From positions 1-64,000 of the forward strand of contig NZ_JAMBPQ010000003.1 of NCBI RefSeq assembly GCF_024206495.1: 64,000 nucleotides of DNA. Direction: 5' to 3'. The notes beneath the pieces were generated by a model that was given only the letters and a program-made list of their open reading frames with translations, was not told the DNA's origin and searched no databases. The translations under genes and the position numbers were made by a program. This DNA comes from Paraburkholderia sp. CNPSo 3272 (GTDB lineage Bacteria; Pseudomonadota; Gammaproteobacteria; Burkholderiales; Burkholderiaceae). This document shows, piece after piece, positions 1 through 8,574 of this stretch (within the stretch, counting starts at the first letter, position 1; the number at the start of each line of letters is the position of its first letter).

Positions 1-745
1 CTCGCTGGTCTGGCCGCGGGCCCATCTCTCGGCCGAGTATCTCACCACGGTCGTCGCTGTTCTCGGCACCACGATCAGCCCTTACCTGTTCTTCTGGCAG
101 GCTTCGCAGGAGGTCGAGGAAATGCGGGCGAAACCTGGCGAGCGGCCGCTGCGATGGATCTCGTCGTTTCGCGCGTACCGGCACATTAACCGGATCACGG
201 CCGACACCTGGATCGGCATGGCCGTCTCCAACGGCGTGGGGTTCTTCATCATGCTGACGGCCGCCGCAACGCTTTACACCCATCACGTGAAGATCCAGAC
301 GTCCGCCGACGCGGCGAGAGCCCTCGAACCGATAGCGGGCCATCTGGCGGCATACGTCTTTGCCGCTGGCATTGTCGGCACGGGGTTGCTCGCGCTGCCC
401 GTCCTTGCAGGCTCTGCGGCATACGGGGCTGCCGGGGCGTTCCGGTGGCGCAGCAGCCTTTCGCTGCACCTGACGCTGGCACGCGAGTTCTATGCCGTGA
501 TTGCCCTGGCCATCCTCGGCGGCACCGCCATCACGTTCTTACATCTCGATCCGGTCAAGGCGCTGTACTGGAGCGCCGTCGTCAACGGGCTGGCTGCCGT
601 GCCCGTCATGGTCGTGGTCATGCTGATGGGCACCAACCGGCGCGTGATGGGCAAGTTCGCGATCTCGGGGCTGCTGAAAGCGGGCGGCTGGATCGCAACG
701 GCGTTCATGGCGCTTGCGGCCGTGGGCATGTTCATTCCCGGGTAG
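1..745 (+). CDS. Nramp-family metal ion transporter, C-terminal part (5' end outside window)
   Basis: The reading frame is already open at base 2 and ends at a TAG at 743-745, so only the last ~247 residues are visible. They form about five to six hydrophobic segments. The stretch around GTTISPYLFFWQASQEVEE fits the middle of an Nramp (natural resistance-associated macrophage protein) divalent-metal/proton symporter, where the family has an MPH or related motif; here that helix carries SPYLFFWQ instead. The metal-binding DPGN helix would lie upstream of the window. A second, complete and more canonical Nramp gene lies at 25796. Family assignment is firm; the substrate is not, because the divergent helix 6 suggests a non-classical Nramp subfamily. 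Confidence 0.8.
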   Translation, partial: SLVWPRAHLSAEYLTTVVAVLGTTISPYLFFWQASQEVEEMRAKPGERPLRWISSFRAYRHINRITADTWIGMAVSNGVGFFIMLTAAATLYTHHVKIQTSADAARALEPIAGHLAAYVFAAGIVGTGLLALPVLAGSAAYGAAGAFRWRSSLSLHLTLAREFYAVIALAILGGTAITFLHLDPVKALYWSAVVNGLAAVPVMVVVMLMGTNRRVMGKFAISGLLKAGGWIATAFMALAAVGMFIPG

Positions 746-816
746 GGGGGGATATTTTTTAGGATCGCTCAGTACCTGCAGGGTTGTACTCGATGGGGCA
801 TGCGGCTCCGGCTCCT

Positions 817-1668
817 TCACTTCTGGCGTTGAGCGCCAGCAATTTCTGGGGCGATTGCAGCGTGGTTGACGATAGCCACCATGGCGACCCCACCGATCAC
901 ATTTCCGATCAGAGTGGGGAACAGAAATACAACGAAGTAGTCGCCAATATTGGCCACGCCGATCATTACCGCATAGGCGGCTTCCGCAGAACCGGCGATA
1001 ACGTGAGCAAGGCCGCTCACGCCGACTGTGTATGTCACAAGCAGAATAGTGGACAAGCGCGCGGCGCGAGCACTCGGCAAAAGCCACACCATCAGCGCGA
1101 TGAGCCAGCCCGCGAAAACGCCGCGCACTACCGTCACTCCGAAATCACCCGAAAATGGCGCATGCGCGACGTTGGCTAGCGCTGTACCGATCTCCGGCGA
1201 GAACACGCCCCTGAACTGCAGCATGGCCGCGAAGATCGTCGTACCCATGAGATTGAAGAAAAGCACAATGGACCATAGGCGCAACGTTCGTCCGATCGTC
1301 TTCAGATCACGACGAACAAGCACGGGAAGGACGGCCGTCAGCGTGCTTTCGGTGAATAGCTGCTGGCGCCCGAGGATCACAAACACGAAGCCCATCGAAT
1401 AACCGATGCTCGATATGAGGTGGCGCCAGGTTGTCGCCGGCAACGCACTTTCGACGATGGCCTGGGCGAGAAAAGAGAAACCCATGGACATGCCAGCCGC
1501 AAGCGCCGACCACATCAACGCCGAGAATGTCCGCCCCATAGCGGTCTCGCCTTCCTCCCGAACTATTTCATGGATGACGAGAGGATGCGGGGTCGAATGC
1601 TCGGCGGCCTGTTCGCGCTGACTATCGTCGAGGTGCGGCGAGTCCGCGCCAGCTTGCAGTTCGGGCAT
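817..1668 (-). CDS. Formate/nitrite transporter (FNT) family protein, YfdC-like
   Basis: A 283-residue inner-membrane protein with a ~45-residue charged cytoplasmic N-terminus followed by about six hydrophobic helices. The stretch GRQQLFTES (residues 100-108) and FNLMGT (138-143) match the conserved half-helix regions of FNT pentameric anion channels. The acidic N-terminal extension and the RQQLFTE variant point to the YfdC branch rather than to FocA or NirC, so formate or nitrite is not a safe substrate. The start is supported by AAAGGAG eight bases before the ATG. The gene is convergent with the Nramp gene. Confidence 0.85.
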   Translation of the reverse strand: MPELQAGADSPHLDDSQREQAAEHSTPHPLVIHEIVREEGETAMGRTFSALMWSALAAGMSMGFSFLAQAIVESALPATTWRHLISSIGYSMGFVFVILGRQQLFTESTLTAVLPVLVRRDLKTIGRTLRLWSIVLFFNLMGTTIFAAMLQFRGVFSPEIGTALANVAHAPFSGDFGVTVVRGVFAGWLIALMVWLLPSARAARLSTILLVTYTVGVSGLAHVIAGSAEAAYAVMIGVANIGDYFVVFLFPTLIGNVIGGVAMVAIVNHAAIAPEIAGAQRQK

Positions 1669-1776
1669 GACCGTGCTCCTTTGAGCCGCCCTATGCCAAA
1701 AACCAGGCGAGCAGCGGGCTAGAACGGTAAGGTGATCGAGTATCGGGCCCGCGTGTCCGAATGGCGGCGAGCGCTG

Positions 1777-2274
1777 CTATGCGCGAGTTTTCGGTTGCGT
1801 TACCAACGGCAGCGCCTTGCCGAAACATCGGGCATCGCCCATCCTGACATACTCTCCGTATGGCTCAATGCTTCGATATCCATGGCGTTGATAGAATGCG
1901 ATGGAATGGCGGTTTGCCGCCCTCGTCTGCAAAACGACGCAACGAAATCCCAATGTGACGGCAATACGCTCCAGATAACGGAGAATGGCGGATCCCGCGC
2001 CGGGCCATTCAGGACGTCGGTAGATTCGCTTCAATTCGGCCACTTCGAAAGAGAGGCGCCGGACAGCGCCACAACCTATTGCTTCTCCCTTTGCACTCCG
2101 CGCGACGACGAACGCACCGCGCGGCGTTGTCGCGTCTTCGACACGAAATCGCGTCTGCGCGCCGTCCCCGCTGTAGAGTGCGACCATGGCGCTGACTTCG
2201 TCGAGAAGAAGACTCGCATCGAATGAATGCGGGTCTTCCTGACGCACGATGGCAAGGACTGGTGACTCCTTCAT
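1777..2274 (-). CDS. GNAT-family N-acetyltransferase
   Basis: A 165-residue protein with the GNAT fold. A central beta4/alpha3 region reads ELKRIYRRPEWPGAGSAIL, where the acetyl-CoA pyrophosphate loop is RxxxxGxG/A-like, and the C-terminal part has NRHSIAFYQRHGY, the usual alpha4-beta6 segment. The frame stays open upstream to 2622, but the ATG at 2274 has AAGGAGGAG directly upstream and begins the recognisable domain, so I place the start there. It follows the zinc ADH gene on the same strand after 172 bases. The acceptor substrate cannot be read from sequence. Confidence 0.85.
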   Translation of the reverse strand: MKESPVLAIVRQEDPHSFDASLLLDEVSAMVALYSGDGAQTRFRVEDATTPRGAFVVARSAKGEAIGCGAVRRLSFEVAELKRIYRRPEWPGAGSAILRYLERIAVTLGFRCVVLQTRAANRHSIAFYQRHGYRSIEPYGEYVRMGDARCFGKALPLVTQPKTRA

Positions 2275-2446
2275 TCTGGCTCTCCTCCTTGCAGCCGGGT
2301 CGGCACGTTCAACGCAATCAATTCGCCGGTTCTCAATCGTGGCTTGCGGTTTCGCATCTGCCGTGCCCAGGGTCTCGTGGGAGCGAACGGCGAACTCGGG
2401 CAGACAGGCAACCCGCCGCTCGGCAGGCCCGTTCGCGCCGCGAGCG

Positions 2447-3655
2447 TCACGGCTCCAGCTTGACCTTGATCCAGCCCGGTTCCCGCGCATCGAAAGCGCG
2501 ATAGGCGTCGAGCACGTGGGTAAGCGGTTCTCGCTGGGTAAGCACGCCAAGCGGATCAAATCCGCGTTCACGCACCAGCTGGACGAGTTCCGGCACGATT
2601 GTCCGGTGATTGCAATTCCCAAGCTTGAGCGTGAGGTTACGGTTCATCGCCTCACCGATCGGGAAGAAGCGGTCGGTGGGCGGATACACCCCGATGACCC
2701 CTATCGTGCCCGCCTTCGCCACCGTTTTCATGGCCCATTGCAGGACCTGCGAAGGGCCGCTACCTGGCTGCCACGCGCTGCCGTTCGTATGGCCGCGTCC
2801 CCCCGTGATTTCCTGCACCTCTTCGTCGAACTGGGCGGCTGTTGCGTCGTCCTTGTCAGCGCTGGCGCCGCTCCCCCGGATAGCGTCGACGCCCACTGCG
2901 TCGATCACGCGATCGGCGCCGATGCCCGCGGTGAGTTCCGTTAGCACCTCTACAGGGTCCTCGTCCTCGAAGTTCACCGCCTCGGCACCCAGGGCACGAG
3001 CCATGTCCAGACGCGAGGCGACGCGGTCCACGGCGAAGATTCGGCCGGCACCCATGAGGCGCGCGCTAGCGATGGCGAAGAGTCCGACCGGCCCCGCGCC
3101 GAAAACGACTACCACGTTCCCCGCGCGCACTTCGGCGAGTTGCGCACCAAAATAGCCGGTCGGAAAGATGTCCGAAAGAAGGATCGCGCGGTCGTCGTCG
3201 AGTTCGTCCGGCAGCGGCACCAGGCTCGCGTTGGCGAAGGGCGTGCGCGCGTACTGAGCCTGCAGGCCGTTGAAAGGCCCTGTGCTTTCGGGGCCGCCGA
3301 AGAAAGCCGTTCCCGCCTGCGCGCCATTCGGATTGGCTTTGTCGCATTGCGCCGTATAGCCTGCGCGGCAATAGGAGCACGCGCCGCAGGAAATGGTGGA
3401 TGGAATGAGCACCCGCGTGCCACGGCGCAGATTGCGTACGCCCGACCCCACTTCCTCGACGGTGCCCACGCCCTCGTGACCTAGCACGGTGCCAGGCTTC
3501 ATGCCGCCTAACGTGCCGCGTACCATGTGCAGATCGGTCCCGCAGATTGCGCTCGACGTGATGCGCACGATGGCGTCCGTAGGTTGTTGAATAGACGGGT
3601 CCGGGACAGTGTCGAGCCGGATGTCACCGATGTCATGAAAAACCACCGCTTTCAT
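2447..3655 (-). CDS. Zinc-dependent alcohol dehydrogenase, glutathione-independent formaldehyde-dehydrogenase-like
   Basis: A 402-residue medium-chain dehydrogenase. The catalytic zinc site is visible as Cys38 (SAICGTD) and GHE at 59-61, the structural zinc site as Cys90, Cys93, Cys96 and Cys104, and the NAD(P)-binding Rossmann turn as GAGPVG at 186-191. The length and the long insertion after the Rossmann fold (about residues 255-300) match the formaldehyde-dehydrogenase/dismutase branch rather than short ADHs. AGGAG lies just before the ATG. Predicted role is cytosolic oxidation of formaldehyde or another small alcohol or aldehyde; the real substrate is not determined. Confidence 0.88.
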   Translation of the reverse strand: MKAVVFHDIGDIRLDTVPDPSIQQPTDAIVRITSSAICGTDLHMVRGTLGGMKPGTVLGHEGVGTVEEVGSGVRNLRRGTRVLIPSTISCGACSYCRAGYTAQCDKANPNGAQAGTAFFGGPESTGPFNGLQAQYARTPFANASLVPLPDELDDDRAILLSDIFPTGYFGAQLAEVRAGNVVVVFGAGPVGLFAIASARLMGAGRIFAVDRVASRLDMARALGAEAVNFEDEDPVEVLTELTAGIGADRVIDAVGVDAIRGSGASADKDDATAAQFDEEVQEITGGRGHTNGSAWQPGSGPSQVLQWAMKTVAKAGTIGVIGVYPPTDRFFPIGEAMNRNLTLKLGNCNHRTIVPELVQLVRERGFDPLGVLTQREPLTHVLDAYRAFDAREPGWIKVKLEP

Positions 3656-4166
3656 TGTTTGCTCCTGTTCGTTTCAGTGGCCCGGCGCGAACATGCGCAA
3701 CACGCGGTGCCATTAATGAAATGTGCCCACACTCGACGGGTAGAAAAGAGCCAGCGCTCGGCTAGTCATAGTGAAGAGCGTCGCTCCTGGTATTCACGCC
3801 TCAACCATGCGTGCACGTTGCGCTCCGTGCAGCGGCATTTGAGCGAGTTCCCGAAATGGGTGAAGCGCACCGCCCGTTCCTGTGCCCAAACACGCTGGAT
3901 TAGCTGCCTCTGTGAGCGAGACTGCTGGCCAGAGACAGGAGGAAGGACGGATGGCTCTGAGGCGTGGTTGCGCGCTGCGACTGCTTCGTCGAAGTCAGGG
4001 CGACAGATAAACTACCGCAGCGAGAACATTATTTGAGCCAGTGATGGCGGTACGTAAAGCGGCCTTATCGTACGCGCGTATGAGCGTTTCCTGCCTGCGA
4101 GTGGAACAGGTATCGGGATTGCGCAATGCGCCTGCGGCCTCGCCACTAACTTTACAGTGGGATACT
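3656..4166. other. Intergenic region without a convincing gene
   Basis: About 510 bases between the zinc ADH start and the 3' end of the DapA-like gene. Open frames here look like chance products of GC-rich DNA and none has a start with a ribosome site or a recognisable domain. I see no strong terminator, repeat or RNA gene. Confidence 0.6.
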
Positions 4167-5078
4167 TCAGCGGGGCAAAGCCACTCGAGGCGCTCCTTGA
4201 GCGCTCGAAGGCGCGGCGGCGCGCAGGTCGTCGAGCACGGCGCGGGCGAATTCGAGTTGCGTGACGAGCGCGGGCGAAGCCGGCCGGATCGGCAAACGCG
4301 TTTCGTGCGACAGGGTGCCGTCGAGCGCCAGCATGGCCTTGATCGCACTTGGGTTCGGCGCGGCGAACAACAGGCGCAGCACGCCCTTGAAGCGCTCGAA
4401 AAGCCGGGCCGCCGCCTCGCCGTAGCCCGCCTTCGCGAGCGCATGCACATCGCGCAGCAGGTCCGGGCAAATGTGTGCGCTTGCGAGTATGCCGCCCGCG
4501 CCACCTGCTTCGAGACACTCCAGAAACGCTTCGTCCGTGCCGCAAAGCAGCGAGATGGGCAGTTGCCCCAGCGCCTTGAAGCGCTCACTGGCGCAAGCCT
4601 TGATCGCCACGATATTGTCGAATTCCGCCAGTTCGCGCACCGTTTCGACTTCGATCGGCACGCCCGTGCGATGCGGCACGTCGTACAGCACCAACGGCTT
4701 CGACGTCGCACGCGCGATCTGCCCGAAGTGCCATGCGAGCCCCGCCTGGTCCGGGCAAACATACGACGGCGCGGGAACGAGAAAACCCGCCACGTCCCAC
4801 CTTTCCAGCGTGCGCAGATCCTGCACGAACGCACGCGTATCGCTGCCGCCCAGGCCCGCGATCACGGGCACGCGCCCCGCTGCGACCTGCGTTATGGCCT
4901 GCAGCACGGTCACGCGCTCCACGTCACTGAGGAGCGCCGCCTCGCCGGTCGTGCTGAGCGCGACGATGCCGGCAACGCCGTCACTCGCGTATTTGTCGGT
5001 CAGGAGTTCCAACGCATCGACATCCACTTCGCCATTGCGCAGCGGCGTCACGATGGGCAACCAGATTCCCTCGAACAT
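4167..5078 (-). CDS. Dihydrodipicolinate synthase (DapA) family lyase
   Basis: A 303-residue TIM-barrel class I aldolase of the DapA/N-acetylneuraminate lyase superfamily. The Schiff-base lysine is Lys160 (VAIKAC). Tyr132 and Arg137 (LYDVPHRTG) and Thr43-Thr44 (STTGE) match the DapA active-site residues that handle pyruvate. The classical dapA context (lysine genes) is missing; the gene follows a small unknown gene with a one-base gap, and AAGGGGG before the ATG lies inside that upstream gene, so the two are likely translated together. It may make dihydrodipicolinate or act on another 2-keto acid; retained Arg137 favours DapA-like chemistry. Confidence 0.85.
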   Translation of the reverse strand: MFEGIWLPIVTPLRNGEVDVDALELLTDKYASDGVAGIVALSTTGEAALLSDVERVTVLQAITQVAAGRVPVIAGLGGSDTRAFVQDLRTLERWDVAGFLVPAPSYVCPDQAGLAWHFGQIARATSKPLVLYDVPHRTGVPIEVETVRELAEFDNIVAIKACASERFKALGQLPISLLCGTDEAFLECLEAGGAGGILASAHICPDLLRDVHALAKAGYGEAAARLFERFKGVLRLLFAAPNPSAIKAMLALDGTLSHETRLPIRPASPALVTQLEFARAVLDDLRAAAPSSAQGAPRVALPR

Positions 5079-5079
5079 A

Positions 5080-5412
5080 TCAGGCCCCCTTGTTGCCGGT
5101 GCGCGCGCGCAGCGCGCCGATCGTGGCTTCCGGCACGCTGCCTATCAGCGTATGCATCGTGAAGTCGATGTCTTCGGGCGCGATATCGAGTAGCACGCGC
5201 ATGGCGCCGCGCACGAAGGCCGTCTGCGCGACGTAGACGCCGAGCGGGGAATGCAGCAGCGCGGCGAGATGCGCCCGTGCGGCTTCTTCGGTATTCGCGT
5301 TCAGCATGACTTCGAGCCAGGCACGCGGAGCCCGCAACGGAACGACCTTGGCACGCGGGCGCGGAGCCGGCGCCTCGATCTCGTAACGGGGGATGGGATT
5401 TGCGCAAGCCAT
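5080..5412 (-). CDS. Small conserved-looking protein, upstream partner of the DapA-like gene
   Basis: A 110-residue protein I do not recognise. After a proline-rich basic N-terminus (residues 10-30) it is a predicted alpha-helical domain with alternating charged and aliphatic residues and no membrane segment, cysteine motif or signal peptide. Its stop codon is one base from the DapA-like start, which implies co-transcription. The start at 5412 is the first ATG; it has no clear ribosome site, and a TTG at 5448 in the same frame is the alternative. Function unknown. Confidence 0.6.
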   Translation of the reverse strand: MACANPIPRYEIEAPAPRPRAKVVPLRAPRAWLEVMLNANTEEAARAHLAALLHSPLGVYVAQTAFVRGAMRVLLDIAPEDIDFTMHTLIGSVPEATIGALRARTGNKGA

Positions 5413-5511
5413 GAGATTTGAATTGCTACTCGCAGGTTGTGAACACAACTTCAGCGTATTCCCGAACGCGTAAAACCGGTGTTAAAAATGGCGGTGCGTC
5501 GTGTCTAAATT

Positions 5512-5856
5512 TCACATGCTGTGTGCGAGCTGCGGATTCAACTCGAGATGCAGCACGACGAGCCAGCGTCGCGGGCACGCGTTCGCAATTTCGAGTGGCG
5601 CTTCGTGCGCACTTCCACTGCTTCGCGCAGGTCCGATGAATCCCTGCTTCTTTGCCGCGGCCCATGCGGCGCGCGCATCGGTCACCAGCCAGTTGCTGAC
5701 GAGCAGGCATGTAATGCAGCTGAAGATCACTGTCTCGAAGTCCGAAATACCCGCATCGATTTGCTGGGTAACGTAGCCGAACACGGCGGTCAGTATCTGG
5801 TCCACGGAAAACGTGAGAAGCGCGAGCTTCAACCAGCCTCTAAAACGCATCGGCAT
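5512..5856 (-). CDS. Putative small inner-membrane protein
   Basis: About 114 residues from the ATG at 5856. Two hydrophobic segments (roughly residues 6-25 and 40-57) flank a short polar turn, followed by a soluble tail containing DARAAWAAAKKQGF. No family was recognised. The start is uncertain because neither the ATG at 5856 nor the one at 5850 has a good ribosome site, and the C-terminal third looks non-conserved. It could be a real two-helix membrane protein or a chance frame. Confidence 0.4.
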   Translation of the reverse strand: MPMRFRGWLKLALLTFSVDQILTAVFGYVTQQIDAGISDFETVIFSCITCLLVSNWLVTDARAAWAAAKKQGFIGPARSSGSAHEAPLEIANACPRRWLVVLHLELNPQLAHSM

Positions 5857-5966
5857 GATTAGCGGAGAAACACAGGATTGAATGGCGGCGGCAGCACATG
5901 GCAATGCCCCGGGAGGATTCGACGCGCAAGTGTAGGCGTGGCGTTCTTCTTCGCACAAGAAAAAAT

Positions 5967-6015
5967 GCCGTAAAAAAGCGCCGCATTTACACGCTGGCAG
6001 CCAATCTTTTACGGC
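5967..6015. repeat. Inverted repeat upstream of the UspA-like gene
   Basis: GCCGTAAAA at 5967-5975 is perfectly complementary to TTTTACGGC at 6007-6015, separated by 31 bases. It lies 55 bases before the UspA-like start. The 9-bp arms and AT-rich inner flanks could be a regulator-binding pair or an RNA hairpin; the sequence alone does not decide. Confidence 0.5.
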
Positions 6016-6070
6016 TTGTTTACGCGCTGTTCGCTACGATCATGCGATCCGCAATCTCTCGGGCCATTTC

Positions 6071-6463
6071 GTGTTGAAACTCCTCATTCCCGTCATTGAC
6101 CGGCACGGCGCAGCCGAAGCCGCACGCCACAGCGCGTTTCTTTTTGCCGAACGCGGCATGGTGGAAGTCGAGATCGTGGAGACGATGCAGCAAGCCGAGG
6201 CGAGCAACGGCGCCCGCAAGCGCAGGCAACGGCACGGCCGCGACATGCTCGCCGCCACCTGCGCGATTCTCAAGGACGCAGGCGTGCCGTACCGGCTGCG
6301 GCACGCGCCTGGCCCCGCGGAACGCAGCATCGCCGCGTGCGTGGAATGCGGCGGCGCGGATATCGTTCTCGTGGACGCAAGCCATCTCGGCTTTCTGCGC
6401 AAATGGATGATGCTCGCAAGGCTCAGGCGGCTTTGCAGCGTGCCCGTGACCTTGTTGCATTGA
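6071..6463 (+). CDS. Universal stress protein (UspA-like) domain protein
   Basis: A 130-residue cytosolic protein with the alternating beta-alpha pattern of the Usp fold: a first strand KLLIPVID, a central helix ARKRRQRHGRDMLAATCAILKDAG, and a C-terminal strand ADIVLVDASHLGFL followed by LCSVPVTLL. The last part matches the usual Usp ending in which GSxSxxxLxxxxxPVLVV binds ATP, but the glycine-rich ATP loop is degenerate here, so ATP binding is doubtful. The start is a GTG at 6071; a TTG lies at the next codon. It stands alone between divergent and downstream genes. Confidence 0.7.
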   Translation: MLKLLIPVIDRHGAAEAARHSAFLFAERGMVEVEIVETMQQAEASNGARKRRQRHGRDMLAATCAILKDAGVPYRLRHAPGPAERSIAACVECGGADIVLVDASHLGFLRKWMMLARLRRLCSVPVTLLH

Positions 6464-6641
6464 CGGCGTATCGGTCCCATCGCCTGCGCAACAACACGCT
6501 GCTTGCCGTGTGGTGGGGTCTGCCCGAGCGCGCGAACCCGCATGTTCGAAAACATCTGCAGGGCGCATTGCGCTGCCGCGCGCCACGCAATGCGGACTAC
6601 TATATCGTCAGTGTATTGGGCAACCGGGCAAAGGAGGCTCG

Positions 6642-7925
6642 ATGGCCGACTGGTCCAACATGATGCGCGATTTCGTCGACGAAATCGCTGCGAGCGTGGC
6701 CATGATCCGCCGCGACGAGCGGGGCCAGTTCGTGGTTTCGGCGTGCAACGATCATTTCATGCGCATGACGGGCGGCAGGCGTAGTGCGATCAAGTCGTTT
6801 CCGGCCCCGTTCGATTCGCTCATTCCCAACTACGCCCGAACGGAATTCCGCAAAAAGCTCACCCAGTGCTTCGAATCCGGCGTCGCCCGTGAACTCGAGC
6901 AAGCCTACGACCTGAGGGACGGAACGCACTGGTGGCGCCTGTCATTGAAGCCGATACGCCACGCCGAAAGCGGCGTCTCGGTGCTCGAAATCATGGTCAC
7001 AGGCCTTGAAATCACCACGAAAATGCTGCTGACGCACGAACTGGAAGTCAGCACGTCGCGCTTTCGCTCGGTCGTGGACGCGGCGTACGACGCCATCATC
7101 ACGATCGACCAGCAGCATTGCATCACGCTATTCAATCGCGCCGCCGAAAACCTGTTCGGGTACTCCGCCGAGGAAATGCTCGGCCAACCGATCACGGACC
7201 TTCTGCCCGAGCGCTACCGCGGCAATCATTCGCAATACGTCCACCAGTTCGCGCGTTCGCCCGTGCGCTCGCGGCAGATGGACGAGCGCAACCGCGTGTA
7301 TGGGCTGCATCGGGATGGGTCGCTGTTGCCCGTCGAAATTGCGATTTCGAAAATCAACGTGGGCGGGCTGATCGAATTCACAGCCGTGATTCGCGATATC
7401 GCCGACCGCGTTCGATTGATGGACCTGCTCCAGAAGCAGGCCGTGACCGACGAGCTGACCGGCCTGCCGAACCGCCGCGAATTTGCCGACACCGTTGAAC
7501 AGCTTCTCGAAGCGGACAAAACGCTTTCCGTCTTTATTCTCGATATCGATTACTTCAAGAAGATCAACGACAGCTACGGGCACGACATCGGCGACGAAGT
7601 CCTGCGCGTGCTGGCCAAGGTCGTAATGAACAGCGACAGACCCATTGGCGTGTTTGCCCGCTGGGGCGGCGAAGAGTTCGTCGCCGCGCTGCCTGAGTTA
7701 GATATCGACCAGGCAACGGCCGTGGCCGAGGAGCTGCGCCAGACGATCGAGCAGCAGGACTTCGAGCACACGTGGCGACTGGGCAAGCCTGTTCCGTTTA
7801 CGGTGAGCATCGGCGTAACCGAGCGCCTGCCGGACGAGCATGACTTCGGCGCGATCGTCAAACGCGCGGACGTGGCGCTCTATCGGGCCAAGGACAGCGG
7901 ACGCAACCGCGTCGAAGTCGGCTAA
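6642..7925 (+). CDS. PAS-PAS-GGDEF diguanylate cyclase
   Basis: A 427-residue soluble protein. An N-terminal PAS-like region (about 15-125) is followed by a clear PAS domain (about 135-250: FRSVVDAAYDAIITID, FNRAAENLFGYS, FTAVIRDI) and a GGDEF domain from about 265. The active-site loop is GGEEF at 342-346, compatible with cyclisation of two GTP to c-di-GMP. I see no RxxD inhibitory site five residues before it, so product inhibition is probably absent. No membrane segment is present, so the PAS domains sense a cytosolic signal. The ATG at 6642 has AAGGAGG upstream; frames opening further upstream lack a ribosome site. Confidence 0.93.
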   Translation: MADWSNMMRDFVDEIAASVAMIRRDERGQFVVSACNDHFMRMTGGRRSAIKSFPAPFDSLIPNYARTEFRKKLTQCFESGVARELEQAYDLRDGTHWWRLSLKPIRHAESGVSVLEIMVTGLEITTKMLLTHELEVSTSRFRSVVDAAYDAIITIDQQHCITLFNRAAENLFGYSAEEMLGQPITDLLPERYRGNHSQYVHQFARSPVRSRQMDERNRVYGLHRDGSLLPVEIAISKINVGGLIEFTAVIRDIADRVRLMDLLQKQAVTDELTGLPNRREFADTVEQLLEADKTLSVFILDIDYFKKINDSYGHDIGDEVLRVLAKVVMNSDRPIGVFARWGGEEFVAALPELDIDQATAVAEELRQTIEQQDFEHTWRLGKPVPFTVSIGVTERLPDEHDFGAIVKRADVALYRAKDSGRNRVEVG

Positions 7926-7969
7926 CGCGCGCCGCAATTGCATCGCCTGCTTTCGCCAAGGAGCATCAA

Positions 7970-8356
7970 ATGGACAGAATTGCGCTGGCCTGCGCGGCTG
8001 TGCTGGGTCTTTTGCTGTTTGGCCTCGGCCTGTCCATTTCCGTGCTTCGCTTTCGCGGAGGCACACTCTCGGGATGCGCGCCGGACCCAGCCAGCCTGCT
8101 GCACAAGCTCGTCCGCGCGCATGCGAACACGGCCGAATATGTTCCCTTCCTGGCCGTGCTTTTTCTCTATCTGGGCACACGCTCGCCCTCGCCGGTAACG
8201 CTGGCGCTGATCGTGGCAGCGACCGTCTGCCGGTGCCTGCTCGTCGTCGGGCTGATCGCGTTTCCTACGATGGCGAAACCCAACCCCGCCCGATTTCTCG
8301 GCGCGCTCGGCACTTACGCGGCCGGTATCGCGCTGAGTCTCGCATTGCTGCGTTGA
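7970..8356 (+). CDS. MAPEG-family membrane protein
   Basis: A 128-residue protein with four predicted hydrophobic helices and the MAPEG signature region RAHANTAEYVPF (about residues 48-59), in which the Asn and Glu contact glutathione in characterised members. The family includes glutathione-dependent membrane transferases and peroxidases. The gene follows the diguanylate cyclase after 44 bases and has AAGGAG before its ATG, so the two may share a transcript, though I see no functional link. Confidence 0.85.
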   Translation: MDRIALACAAVLGLLLFGLGLSISVLRFRGGTLSGCAPDPASLLHKLVRAHANTAEYVPFLAVLFLYLGTRSPSPVTLALIVAATVCRCLLVVGLIAFPTMAKPNPARFLGALGTYAAGIALSLALLR

Positions 8357-8574
8357 CTCGAGGATGTGAGCCCGTGCGCGGCCATGCTGCCGCTTTCGCT
8401 GTACGCGCAACGTTGTCGGCGGTGCTCGCCACGGTCCACGCGAATCGCCATGCAGCGACGCCAGCAGTTGCAACGGGCAAGCCGTTGCTTTCGATGTTTC
8501 CGCAGACCCGCGAGGGGCACGCGCTGCCCCCTCACGACACCGTGGTCAAGAAGCCCGCATAACGCCCGCCCGGC

